Made by a program: the position numbers and the translations under genes. 64,000 bases of DNA. Origin: F23-B02 sp946405205. Its GTDB lineage: Bacteria > Bacillota > Clostridia > Oscillospirales > Oscillospiraceae. The stretch spans positions 1 through 64,000 of the forward strand of contig CAMJGL010000010.1 of NCBI GenBank assembly GCA_946405205.1, read 5' to 3'. This document shows, one piece after another, positions 48,898 to 57,630 of this stretch (the stretch's first letter is position 1; each line of letters starts with the position of its first letter). Under the pieces are notes generated by a model. That model saw only the letters and a program-made list of their open reading frames with translations, searched no databases and was not told the DNA's origin.

Positions 48898-49927
48898 ACA
48901 GCTCCTTAATTGCCTGCTCGTTCATCTTCGAGCCGATAACGCACAGTCTGCCCGTGACGGCCGCGCCGCCGCGGCGGATATCGCTCTCGCCGGGGACGTA
49001 GTCGAAGTATATCCAGCCGCCGTCGGTCGAGTCTACGAAGCCCTTTGCGCGGAGGATGACGCCGTACTTCTCCTCGTCGCCCAGCCTGGAGAGAATATCG
49101 CGCAGGGCGCTCTCGCTGAACTTCTTCGGCGTCTCGACGCCCCAGGAGGTGAACACCTCGTCGGCGTGGTGGTGATGCTCGTGGTCATGGCCGCAGCCGC
49201 AGTGCTCATCGTGCTCGTGGTGATGCTCATGGTCATGCTCGTGATGCTCGTGGTCGTGACCGCAGCCGCAGTGTTCGTCATGCTCGTGGTGGTGATGCTC
49301 ATGATGGTGCTCCATCTCCTGCATCGTGGTGGACAGGGAATCGACGCGCTCCATAACGTCCACTATCTGCGCGCCGCTCAGCTCCGCCCAGGGGGTGGTT
49401 ATGATGGTCGCGTTGGGATTGAGCTGGCTGAGCATGGCGCTGGCCGCGACGACCTTACCGTCGGAGGCGGTATCGGTGCGGCTGAGCACGATCACGTCGG
49501 CGTTCTGAACCTGGTCGTTGAAAAATTCGCCGAAGTTGCGGATATACATGCGGCACTTGCCCGCGTCAACGACGGTGACCTTCGCGCCGATCTCGCAGCT
49601 TTCGACGCCTGCGACAGCCTTCGCAACGTCGGAGAGCTTGCCCACGCCCGAGGGCTCGATGATGATGCGGTCGGGAGCGTATTCGGCGATGACCTTCTTG
49701 AGCGCCTCGGTGAAGTCGCCCACGAGGGTGCAGCAGATGCAGCCGGAGTTCATCTCGGTTATCTGCACGCCGGCGTCCTTGAGGAAGCCGCCGTCGATGG
49801 CTATCTCGCCGAACTCGTTCTCGATGAGGACGAGCTTTTCGTTTTTATAGCCCTCGGCTATCAGCTTGCGTATGAGCGTGGTCTTTCCCGCGCCGAGAAA
49901 TCCGGAAAAAATGTCTATCTTAGTCAA
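48884..49927 (-). CDS. CobW/COG0523 metallochaperone GTPase with His-rich region
   Basis: 347 residues. Walker A GFLGAGKTTLIRKL, the switch region ENEFGE and the metal-binding CICC at 63-66 are those of COG0523 proteins (YciC/ZNG1 type). Residues about 208-257 form a His/Asp/Glu/Cys-rich stretch with two copies of EHDEHCGCGHDHEH, suited to bind zinc, cobalt or nickel. A CobW C-terminal domain follows. Translation probably starts at TTG 49927, eight bases after GGAGG. The promoter overlaps a palindrome that may be a metalloregulator site. Likely role: GTP-dependent metal delivery or storage under metal limitation. Confidence 0.92.
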   Translation of the reverse strand: MTKIDIFSGFLGAGKTTLIRKLIAEGYKNEKLVLIENEFGEIAIDGGFLKDAGVQITEMNSGCICCTLVGDFTEALKKVIAEYAPDRIIIEPSGVGKLSDVAKAVAGVESCEIGAKVTVVDAGKCRMYIRNFGEFFNDQVQNADVIVLSRTDTASDGKVVAASAMLSQLNPNATIITTPWAELSGAQIVDVMERVDSLSTTMQEMEHHHEHHHHEHDEHCGCGHDHEHHEHDHEHHHEHDEHCGCGHDHEHHHHADEVFTSWGVETPKKFSESALRDILSRLGDEEKYGVILRAKGFVDSTDGGWIYFDYVPGESDIRRGGAAVTGRLCVIGSKMNEQAIKELFEIE

Positions 49928-49949
49928 AATAATGGCCTCCAATTTAAAA

Positions 49950-49997
49950 TGTACTGTACAAACAATTTATTATAGCACAAAAATTAATTTTTGCAAA
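49950..49997 (-). promoter_or_regulatory. Promoter and palindromic operator of the CobW operon
   Basis: On the minus strand, TTGCAA (49997-49992), 17 bases, TATAAT (49974-49969). Immediately downstream, at the predicted transcript start, is the palindrome TGTACTGTACA (49950-49960), flanked by AAA and TTT. This is a good position for a repressor such as a metal-sensing regulator. It does not match the Bacillus Zur box as I know it. Confidence 0.6.
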
Positions 49998-50104
49998 CTT
50001 CCTGCCGCCGGAGCTCCGCGGCGCAGGAAAAAGATGCAAAATCCTGTTGCTTTGGGAAGTGAAAATATTTATAATTGTTTTAAATACTCAAAGGGGAGTT
50101 TGCC

Positions 50105-51466
50105 ATGAAAAAGCTGCGCTGTACCGCCGCCGCAATGTGCCTGAGCCTTTTGCTGGGCCTTATCGCCCCGCACGCCCTCGCCGCCGATGCCCCTGAGCTC
50201 AGCTCCGCAAAAAGCGCCCTGATAGGCGACATGAGCAGCGGCAGGATACTGTATTCCGTCGGCGCCTACACAAGAAGCGAGCCTGCCAGCATCACCAAGA
50301 TGATGACCCTGCTCCTGGCCGTCGAGGCCATAGAAGCCGGTGAGGTCTCCCTTGAGGACAGGGTGACCGCCTCAAAAAACTGCCGCTTTGACCTGACCGA
50401 CGACAGCTCCACGGCACACATAAACGCAGGCGAGACGATGAGCCTCGAGGACCTGATGTACTGCGCCGCGCTCGTGTCGGCAAACGAAGCGTGCAACATC
50501 ATCGCAGAGCACATATCGGGCTCGACGGAAAAATTCGTAGAGCGCATGAACAGCCGCGCCGAGGAGCTCGGCTGCTCCGGCACGCACTTTGCCAACACCC
50601 ACGGCCTGCCGGACAAGGAGCAGTACACTACAGCGAGAGACCTTTTCGTGATAGCCTGCGAGGCGATGCGCCACCCGCTGTTTGCCCGGATCGTGGGCAC
50701 GGCAAGCTACACAGTGCCGGCGACAAACGCCAGGGACGAGCGGCATCTGAGCAGCTCAAACGCGCTTATAAACAAGGATTCGGTTTACACCGGCAAGTAC
50801 CTGTACGAAGGCGCGGTGGGCATAAAGACCGGCCGCACCGATTCCGCCGGCTACTGCCTTGTGGGCGCGGTGCAGCGGGACGGGATGAACCTGATAACCG
50901 TGGTGCTGGGCGCGGACGGCGACACGGAGCGCAAGAGCTTTGACAGCTTCGGCGACACGGTGAAGCTCCTTGACTGGTGCTTTGAAAACTACTCCTACCG
51001 CAGCGTGGTCGAAAAGGGCTGCGCCGCCGCAGTGCAGCCGGTGCTCATAGACGGAAAACGCGGCGAGCTCAGCCTGTGCTGCGCCGAGGAGATAAACGCG
51101 CTCGTGCCGAAAGATCTTGACGTGAGCGATCTGCAGAAGACCGTCAGGCTCAACGAGGAAACGCTCAGCGCAGTGCCCGCGGAGGGCGCGGAGCTCGGCA
51201 GCGTGAGCTTTGCCGACGGCGACGGGAACGCCTACGGCACGGTGAAGCTCGTGGCCGCGGGGGAGATAAAATACGACGAGCCCGCCGAGCCGGAACCCGA
51301 AAGCACTGGTATAAGCGATCAGCAGAAGCTTGCCGTCGTTATGGTGTGCGCGCTGTTCGTGCTCGTGACCTTTGTGATCGGGCTTGCTCTGGTGCGCAGA
51401 AGCCGCGCCGCAAGGGCGGCGCGGCGCAGAAAAAAAGCCGTATCCCGCGGCGGAGGAAAACGATGA
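50105..51466 (+). CDS. D-alanyl-D-alanine carboxypeptidase (DacF-like, PBP5/6 family)
   Basis: 453 residues. A signal peptide (1-27, ending APHALAADA) leads into a serine peptidase S11 domain: SxxK as S62-ITK65, SAN near 124 and KTGRT near 242. A C-terminal PBP5-type beta domain follows, then a membrane helix and a strongly basic tail RRSRAARAARRRKK, so it is anchored at the C-terminus. It trims the terminal D-Ala of peptidoglycan pentapeptides. GGGGAG precedes the ATG. It overlaps the lipoprotein gene by four bases, so the pair is co-translated. Confidence 0.93.
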   Translation: MKKLRCTAAAMCLSLLLGLIAPHALAADAPELSSAKSALIGDMSSGRILYSVGAYTRSEPASITKMMTLLLAVEAIEAGEVSLEDRVTASKNCRFDLTDDSSTAHINAGETMSLEDLMYCAALVSANEACNIIAEHISGSTEKFVERMNSRAEELGCSGTHFANTHGLPDKEQYTTARDLFVIACEAMRHPLFARIVGTASYTVPATNARDERHLSSSNALINKDSVYTGKYLYEGAVGIKTGRTDSAGYCLVGAVQRDGMNLITVVLGADGDTERKSFDSFGDTVKLLDWCFENYSYRSVVEKGCAAAVQPVLIDGKRGELSLCCAEEINALVPKDLDVSDLQKTVRLNEETLSAVPAEGAELGSVSFADGDGNAYGTVKLVAAGEIKYDEPAEPEPESTGISDQQKLAVVMVCALFVLVTFVIGLALVRRSRAARAARRRKKAVSRGGGKR

Positions 51467-52176
51467 AGCGAATAAGCCTTCTCCTGCTTGCTGTGCTGAT
51501 GCTGATGAGCCTTACGGCCTGCGCAGGCACTGCGCCCGAGCCCACGGCGGCTCCGACGCCGGAGCCCGCGCCGACAGGCGGCATCGAGCTCTGGTATTAC
51601 AGAGCGCAGAGCAGATACAACATGGAATATGAAAGCTTCGGCGAGTACCTGAGCCTCATGTGCGACGGCTTTTACGGCGACAGCGTCGAGACGATACTCC
51701 GTATCCTGCCCATGCCGGACAAGGACGCGGAGATAGAGGAAAAACGGGCCGGGTACAGCGAGAAATACGGCTCTGATTGGCGCTATGTCATCTCGGATAA
51801 GCGCGAGACCGAGCTCGGCGACGACGCCTGCGCGGATTTTGCGGCCGAGCTGGAGGACGTCTGCCGAAGGACGGAGGTGCTGACGGAGGCCGCCGGCACA
51901 TGGAGCGACGCCGAGTGGGCGGACTTTGCCGCGGGCACAGGCTGTTCTGTCGAGGACGCAAAGCAGCTCGTTGCCGCCTGCGCCGCCATGGGCGACGCCT
52001 GCCGGGACGCGCAGGTGACAAGGGCGGTCGAAACCGAGATAAGCCTGAGCTTTTCCGGCAGCAGGACCGAAACGCTCCTGACCTCGGAGAAAAACACGCT
52101 GTACGAGGTAAACGGCTGCTATGTCTCCGAAATGCTCATTGACCTGAGCATCAGCATCATAAATCTGATATACTGA
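51463..52176 (+). CDS. Putative lipoprotein of unknown function
   Basis: 237 residues. The signal peptide ends in a lipobox LTAC with Cys20, followed by a Pro/Ala/Thr-rich linker, so it should be anchored to the outer membrane face. The rest is acidic and helical, without motifs I recognise. I start at ATG 51463, which overlaps the carboxypeptidase stop as ATGA and has GGAGG upstream. The link to a D,D-carboxypeptidase suggests an envelope role. A bidirectional terminator follows. Confidence 0.82.
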   Translation: MKRISLLLLAVLMLMSLTACAGTAPEPTAAPTPEPAPTGGIELWYYRAQSRYNMEYESFGEYLSLMCDGFYGDSVETILRILPMPDKDAEIEEKRAGYSEKYGSDWRYVISDKRETELGDDACADFAAELEDVCRRTEVLTEAAGTWSDAEWADFAAGTGCSVEDAKQLVAACAAMGDACRDAQVTRAVETEISLSFSGSRTETLLTSEKNTLYEVNGCYVSEMLIDLSISIINLIY

Positions 52177-52211
52177 CAAAACCGCGCTGCCGCTGGCAGC
52201 GCGGTTTTGTC
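52175..52211. terminator. Bidirectional terminator
   Basis: GACAAAACCGCGCTGCC (52175-52191) / GGCAGCGCGGTTTTGTC (52195-52211) with a three-base loop. Confidence 0.93.
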
Positions 52212-52322
52212 ATTTTCGGTTTTGGCGGGCTCCCCTAAAAATCAGGTCTTGTTTGCACCGCGGTAGCTGCGGTATATATCCTCGACGTACGCCGCGGCCT
52301 CGTCGAACAGGGAGGCGTTTTT

Positions 52323-54323
52323 CTACATCGCTCTGTAAATGAAGGTCACGACCTGGGCGCGGGTGCATAGCTTATCGGGGCGGAACTGCCCGCCGCCGTA
52401 GCCCCGGGTAACTTCCGCCGAGTATGCCCAAAGTATCGCGTCGTAATAAGCGTTTTTCTCAACGTCCGTGAAGGGGTTATCAAGGCTCTGCGCGGGCGAG
52501 CCCTTGTATCTCCACAGGAAGGTGACGAACTGCGCTCTCGTGCAGCCGGCGTTGGGCGCGAAGGTATCGGCCGTTCTGCCGGTCGTGATGCCCTGCTCCA
52601 CGGCCCATAGTATGGCCTTGTAGTAGGGCTTCATGCTGCCCTCGTTTTTCACGTCGGTAAAGGGATTTATGCCGCTTTCAGGCTCGGGAGAGCCTGCGGC
52701 GCGCCACAGGAAGGTCACGACCTGAGCGCGGGTGCAGGCGGTGTCGGGGCGGAAGCTGCCGTCGGCGTAGCCGGTCGTAACGCCCTCCGATATCGCCCAG
52801 TCTATGGCCTCGGCATAGGGCGCGTGCTCCCCGTCGGCATGAACATCGGAAAAGCTCAGCTTTTCGCCGCAGCGGGTGCATACGCCTTTTTCATAGCTGT
52901 GCCCCAGAGCGTCAACAAAGTCCGAGCGGCTCACATAGCCGCAGTAAACGCAGGTGCTCAGCGTGCAGCCGCGCTCGGTGCAGCTCGGCTCAACGGTCTC
53001 CCGCTCAAATTCATGTACGCAGGAGTAGCGCGCATAAAGGCTGTGGTCGCTCGCGGTCGATACCGCGGTGTCGGGCGTGATCTTCGCCCCGCCGTCAGGC
53101 AGGGTATACCAGCCGATAAACCTGCTGTGCGCTTTTTCGGGGGCCTCGGGCAGCTCGCCGTAGGGGCTGCCGAAGAGCTTTTCCGTGCTCAGGAGCGTCT
53201 CGCCGTCGGCCTCAAAGCTCACGGTATAGCTGTTTGCCTGCCACACCGCGTAGAGCTTTACGCTGAAATTATCCGCATACTCCGCGCCGGGTGCGTATTC
53301 CGCCGTTACGGCGTCGGGCGCGGTGCTCCAGCCCAAAAAGCTGTAGCCGGCTCTGTCCGGGCCTTCCGCGTTCAGGCTGACCGGCGTGTTATGCAGCTTC
53401 GTTTGAGCTTCCGGCGCGTTCTCGCCGCCGTTTGCGTCGTATACTATCTGATAGCTGTCGCCGTAGACGGCGAAGGGATAGCTTTTCTGCACGAAGTTGT
53501 ACGCGCTGTCGGTGGCCTCGATATACAGGCTGTACCTGCCCGTGGGGAGCTCCGAAAGCTTTATCGAGGCGCCGGGGCCGCTTATATCAACGGTCTTTTT
53601 CTCGGGGTCTGTCTGCACGGCCTGATAGAAATGGCCGTCCGGGTCGCGGATGTCGATGTAAAGCCAGTTTATCGTGCTGCCTGAGCTTACACTGCCGCTT
53701 AGGGCAAAGCTCTCGCCCTCCCACAGCGACTGCGGGACCGCGGCGCCGCTGACGGATATCTCGCCCGCGGCGGAGCTGATGCTGCCGTAGGCAGGCACTC
53801 CGAAGCCCAGCACGTCCTCATTGCGCGGCCGCTCGCGGCGCTCGACCATCTCGTTGTCGGTGTTGCCCTCGATGGTATGTATCGTGTCATTGGTCACATA
53901 TTCGACGATGGCGACGTGTTCGGCCTGACCGTCCCTGCCGCTGCCGTCCTCTTCCTCCCAGTCGAAGAACACAAGGTCGCCGCTTCGGGGCGTATAGTCC
54001 GCGTTTTTCCAGCGGCCCTGTTCCCTGAACCACTTCATGCCGCCGTAGGTGCAGCTGGCAAAGTTGGGGATGACGCTCTGCGGTACTCCGGCGCGGCGTG
54101 CGCACCAGCTAACGAACATCGCGCACCAGGGCTGACCGTCCATGCCGTACCACTTTCCGTATTTTGTGTGATTTTCCGCCGTTTCACGGTAGCCGAGCTG
54201 CGACTCGGCTATCTTCAGCATATTATCCCGCTGGCTCCGGCTTCCGTCGGCAAGCGCAGCGGCGGGTATGAGCCCCAGCAGCAATACGAATGCCAGCAGC
54301 AGGCTCAGTATCTTCTTTGTCAT
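52323..54323 (-). CDS. Secreted CHAP-domain protein with InlB repeats and three SLH domains
   Basis: 666 residues. Signal peptide 1-25. CHAP amidase/peptidase domain about 30-175, with the catalytic Cys in GQPWCAMFVSWCARRAG and His in AEHVAIVEYV. A beta-rich segment, then InlB-type repeats about 290-430 (YSFLGWSTAPDAVTAEYAPG). A Cys-pair module (CTERGCTLSTCVYCG) and three SLH domains (about 480-666) follow, for binding to cell-wall polymers. It ends YRAM with a TAG stop, after which the same frame stays open for 26 codons. Likely a cell-surface peptidoglycan hydrolase. It lies 19 bases after the related SLH gene. Confidence 0.9.
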   Translation of the reverse strand: MTKKILSLLLAFVLLLGLIPAAALADGSRSQRDNMLKIAESQLGYRETAENHTKYGKWYGMDGQPWCAMFVSWCARRAGVPQSVIPNFASCTYGGMKWFREQGRWKNADYTPRSGDLVFFDWEEEDGSGRDGQAEHVAIVEYVTNDTIHTIEGNTDNEMVERRERPRNEDVLGFGVPAYGSISSAAGEISVSGAAVPQSLWEGESFALSGSVSSGSTINWLYIDIRDPDGHFYQAVQTDPEKKTVDISGPGASIKLSELPTGRYSLYIEATDSAYNFVQKSYPFAVYGDSYQIVYDANGGENAPEAQTKLHNTPVSLNAEGPDRAGYSFLGWSTAPDAVTAEYAPGAEYADNFSVKLYAVWQANSYTVSFEADGETLLSTEKLFGSPYGELPEAPEKAHSRFIGWYTLPDGGAKITPDTAVSTASDHSLYARYSCVHEFERETVEPSCTERGCTLSTCVYCGYVSRSDFVDALGHSYEKGVCTRCGEKLSFSDVHADGEHAPYAEAIDWAISEGVTTGYADGSFRPDTACTRAQVVTFLWRAAGSPEPESGINPFTDVKNEGSMKPYYKAILWAVEQGITTGRTADTFAPNAGCTRAQFVTFLWRYKGSPAQSLDNPFTDVEKNAYYDAILWAYSAEVTRGYGGGQFRPDKLCTRAQVVTFIYRAM

Positions 54324-54342
54324 ATCTTTCTCCCGACGGTCT

Positions 54343-56805
54343 TTACTTTTCCGCCACGGCCCTGTAAATGAAGGTCACGACCTGAGCGCGGCTGCACACC
54401 GAGTTCGGACGGAAGGTGCCGTCAGCGTAGCCGGTGGTCACGGCGCTTTCATACGCCCACAGTATGGCCTGATAATAATTGTTCGCCGTCACGTCGCTGA
54501 AGGGGTTTATGCCGCTGTTGGCCGGCTTGTCCATATACCTCCACAGGAAGGTGACGAACTGCGCTCTTGAGCAGGGGCTGTTCGGCGCAAACTCCGTTTT
54601 CGTAACGCCGGAGGTGATGCCCTGCTCCACCGCCCAGAGTATGGCCTTATAATAGGGCTTGAGGTCGCCCTCGCCGCTGACATCGCTGAAGGGATTTGTC
54701 TGGCTTTCGGGCTCGGGGGATCCTGCGGCGCGCCAGAGGAAGGTCACGACCTGAGCGCGGGTGCAGGAAGCGTCGGGACGGAAGCTGCCGTCGGAATAGC
54801 CGGTGCTTATCTTTTCCTCCGCTGCCCAGAGTATCGCGTCGGTAAAGGGCTTGTGGGCATCCTCGGCTTTTATGTCATTGAAGGGATTTTCCCTGCCGCA
54901 GCGGGTGCACACGCCGTCTTCAAAGTGATGTCCCAGCATGGCGACATAGCTGTCAACAAAGCTCTCGCCGCAGCCGGAGCAGGTGTAGGTGGTGCAGCCG
55001 CGCTCGGAGCAGGTGGGCTCGGTGACCGCGGCGGTGTAGCTGTGGACATGGTTGTCGTAGCCCTCCCAGGTCAGGGAGCCGCCGTAATTGCTGCCGACCT
55101 TGCTGTTCCATTGCGTGCCGTTCTGAGGATAGACAATGTTCGCGCTCACGCCCTCGAATGCCTTGTCCGCAACGGAGCCGTATTCGCCGGAGATCATGAC
55201 ATAGTTTATGCCCGCGCCGGAGGGGAAGGCGTTATTTTCAAGACACAGGCTGCGGCAGTCCAGCGACACGGATTTAATATTCACGCAGCCCCTGAGCGCG
55301 TTCTGAGCTATGCGCAGGCTTTCGGCGCGGCTGTATATGCTCAGCTCACTCAGCGCCGTGCAGCCGCTGAACGCGTCGCTCTCGATAAGGGTCTCCGCCC
55401 CGCCGTAGCTGTCGTCGCCGTAGAAGATCACGGCGGCAAGGCTCGTGCAGCCGGAAAAGCTGCCCGATTTCAGGGTCAGCAGTCCGGAGGGAAGCTCGGC
55501 GTAGGTAAGGGCCTTGCAGCCGGAGAAGGCTCCCTCGCCAAGAGCGCGGGTGCTTGCGGGAACATGGATGCTCTTCACGGCGGTGCCGCTGAAGGCATAG
55601 CTGCCGACGTTCACGCAGCCGTCGGGGATCCCTATCTCCGCGAGCGCGGAGCAGTTTCTGAAGGCGCTGCCGCCGATGATCTGCACGCCCTCGATGCCCT
55701 CAAGCGAGGTGAGCGAGGTGCAGTTTTCAAAGGCTCCGCTGCCTATCTTCTGAAGCTCGGCCTGAATATTGACCGACACGAGCTTGGTAAGGCCTCTGAA
55801 GGCGTAATCGCCGATGTTCTTTATGCCCGTGCCGATCTCGACCTGCTTTATCGTACCGCGATATTCGTACCACGGGGCTTCGCGTCCGGATACCGCCGAC
55901 CAGTCGCTCATGTCGCCGCTGCCGGAGATTTTCAGTATGCCGATATCCTCGTTGTAGCTCCAGCTAACGTTATCGCCGCAGCTGCCTCCGACGGTGGCGT
56001 CCTTCCACTGCGCGTAAACGGTCGTATCGCCGGAGAACCTGGTGGTCAAGTCCACCTTGCTCCCGCCGGAGGGCGCCGTGTACCAGCCGAGGAATTTATA
56101 GCCCTCACGCGTGGCCGTCGGCAGCGAGCTCAGGGTGCCGCTTGGGGTGACGTAATCACTTGTAACGCCGCATTTTCCGCCGTTTGCGTTGAAGCTGACC
56201 GTCACAAGGCCCGGGCCGCCGCCGGATTTGTTGGTTATGTACCAGTATTTGCCCAGGCTGTTTATAACGCCGTCCTGCGTTCCGCCTCGGTTTTGGGCGT
56301 TCCAGCTCTCGGAGAGCTTTATCCTGCCCGAACTTATGCCGGGCGCGGGATCGGCGCAGTAGAAGGTATCGGTTGCGCTGTCGTAATCGGTCAGCAAAAC
56401 AGCGTGGGGCAGGTTCATATCGTATATCTCGATGCCCTCGGGGTGCTGGCTCAGCAGCTTTATAAGCTCCGCCTTTTTATCCGCAAGGCTGTCGGAGGAA
56501 AAATATGCGTGGCTCACGCTCATGCCCATGTAGCTGAACGAATACCTGAGTCCGACGCCGGATATCCACGCTTCTTCGCCGAGCGTGCTCTCGGTTATGG
56601 ATTCCCAGTTTGCCTGTCCGTCGATCATTGCGCGGCGGCGCAGCATCATGACCGCCGAGGCCAGCGTGCATTTGCCGCTCCCGCTTTGTTTCACGAACAC
56701 GTTTGAATCGTTTATTGTGGCCGCCATCGCTTCAACGGAAAACACGGGCAGCATCGTAAGCACCAGCGCGAGCGCCAGCACAAGGCTCAGCAGACGTTTT
56801 TTCAT
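54343..56805 (-). CDS. Secreted C39-like, BspA-LRR and SLH surface protein
   Basis: 820 residues. Signal peptide 1-28 (ending VEAMAA). Residues 35-200 resemble a C39-like peptidase with Cys in KCTLASAVMML and His in PHAVLLTDYD. One InlB repeat lies at about 215-290. BspA-type leucine-rich repeats (about 300-600; GDYAFRGLTKLVSV, SGAFENCTSL) follow, then a CxxC-rich module (CSERGCTTYTCSGCG) and three SLH domains. I start at 56805, with GGAGGG upstream. BspA-LRR proteins often mediate adhesion; together with a peptidase-like head this is a composite surface protein. Confidence 0.9.
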   Translation of the reverse strand: MKKRLLSLVLALALVLTMLPVFSVEAMAATINDSNVFVKQSGSGKCTLASAVMMLRRRAMIDGQANWESITESTLGEEAWISGVGLRYSFSYMGMSVSHAYFSSDSLADKKAELIKLLSQHPEGIEIYDMNLPHAVLLTDYDSATDTFYCADPAPGISSGRIKLSESWNAQNRGGTQDGVINSLGKYWYITNKSGGGPGLVTVSFNANGGKCGVTSDYVTPSGTLSSLPTATREGYKFLGWYTAPSGGSKVDLTTRFSGDTTVYAQWKDATVGGSCGDNVSWSYNEDIGILKISGSGDMSDWSAVSGREAPWYEYRGTIKQVEIGTGIKNIGDYAFRGLTKLVSVNIQAELQKIGSGAFENCTSLTSLEGIEGVQIIGGSAFRNCSALAEIGIPDGCVNVGSYAFSGTAVKSIHVPASTRALGEGAFSGCKALTYAELPSGLLTLKSGSFSGCTSLAAVIFYGDDSYGGAETLIESDAFSGCTALSELSIYSRAESLRIAQNALRGCVNIKSVSLDCRSLCLENNAFPSGAGINYVMISGEYGSVADKAFEGVSANIVYPQNGTQWNSKVGSNYGGSLTWEGYDNHVHSYTAAVTEPTCSERGCTTYTCSGCGESFVDSYVAMLGHHFEDGVCTRCGRENPFNDIKAEDAHKPFTDAILWAAEEKISTGYSDGSFRPDASCTRAQVVTFLWRAAGSPEPESQTNPFSDVSGEGDLKPYYKAILWAVEQGITSGVTKTEFAPNSPCSRAQFVTFLWRYMDKPANSGINPFSDVTANNYYQAILWAYESAVTTGYADGTFRPNSVCSRAQVVTFIYRAVAEK

Positions 56806-56953
56806 CGTTCCCTCCGTATCGTTTTCTTCGTAACGGTTAGTAATTATATCCCAGACCCCATTTTCGTTCAAGGGATTTAAAGGATTATTTACAACTGCGG
56901 AGAAATCTTCCTGCCCGACCCTGCAATGCCGCGGTGTTCTGAAACGGCGCTCC
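56806..56953. other. Upstream region of the SLH genes
   Basis: About 150 bases of AT-rich sequence before the repeat array. It presumably holds the minus-strand promoter of the SLH operon, but I see no convincing hexamer pair. Confidence 0.4.
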
Positions 56954-57131
56954 GCAGGGGCGGCCAGTGGCCGTCCGCGTGTGAAAATTCACAGCGATGT
57001 GAAACAGCACGCGAGTACGGTAAAGATTTCTACATTGTCACCGGTCGGGCTGTCGCAAAAACGATACATTCCGTTCTAAATGCGAATTGCATTTCGGCTG
57101 CCGCCGACGGACGAGCAATGCTCGCCCCTAC
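56954..57131 (+). repeat. MITE-like repeat unit 1 (178 bp)
   Basis: Starts GCAGGGGCGGCCAGTGGCCG and ends CGAGCAATGCTCGCCCCTAC; imperfect terminal inverted repeats of about 23 bp, each itself palindromic. The interior boxes are GTGAAAATTCACAGCGATGT, GCGAGTACGG, CACCGGTCGGGCTGTCGCAA and CATTCCGTTCTAAATGCGAA. Confidence 0.88.
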
Positions 57132-57161
57132 AATAATGCGGTATTCTAAAATTATGCTGAC

Positions 57162-57339
57162 GTAGGGGCGGCCATTGGCCGTCCGCCCGTGAAAATTCGC
57201 AGCGATGTGAAACAGAACTCGAGTACGGTAAAGATTTCTACATTGTCACCGGTCGGGCTGTCGCAAAAAAGATACATTCCGTTCTAAATGCGAATTGCAT
57301 TTCGGCTGCCGCCGACGGACGAGCAATGCTCGCCCCTAC
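57162..57339 (+). repeat. MITE-like repeat unit 2 (178 bp)
   Basis: Same length and boxes as unit 1, starting exactly 208 bp later. The 30-base spacers between units are themselves similar (AATAATGCGGTATTCTAAAA and AATGATGAGGTGTTCTTAAA), so the true tandem period is 208 bp. Confidence 0.88.
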
Positions 57340-57369
57340 AATGATGAGGTGTTCTTAAATAACGCTGCC

Positions 57370-57485
57370 GTAGGGGCGGCCATTGGCCGTCCGCCTGTAG
57401 AAATTTGCAGCGACGGAAAAAGAACGCGAGTGCGGTAAAGATTTCTACAATATCACCGGTCGGGCTGACGCAATATAGATTATTT
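57370..57485 (+). repeat. MITE-like repeat unit 3, 3'-truncated
   Basis: Begins 208 bp after unit 2 and carries the first, GCGAGTGCGG and ACCGGTCGGGCTGACGCAAT boxes, then breaks off before the right terminal repeat. It is more diverged inside than units 1 and 2. Confidence 0.82.
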
Positions 57486-57511
57486 GAAGCGCTGCAACGA
57501 AAAGAAAAAAA

Positions 57512-57537
57512 CCCGCAGGTACAAACGTACCTGCGGG
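57512..57537 (-). terminator. Intrinsic terminator of the coiled-coil paralogue
   Basis: CCCGCAGGTAC / GTACCTGCGGG with a four-base loop; on the minus strand TTTTTTTC follows. It is 94 bases after the stop at 57631. Confidence 0.88.
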
Positions 57538-57630
57538 CGGTGACAGCCTCGGAGCATCACGTGCTGCTCCACGACCTGAGCGCGGCCTGTAATGCCGGCT
57601 CGGAACGGTCAGCGGCTGCTGATTTTGTTT

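Noticed and set aside
56954..57485. CRISPR array
   Set aside because: Units are 178 bp with related 30-bp spacers; CRISPR repeats are short and their spacers unrelated.
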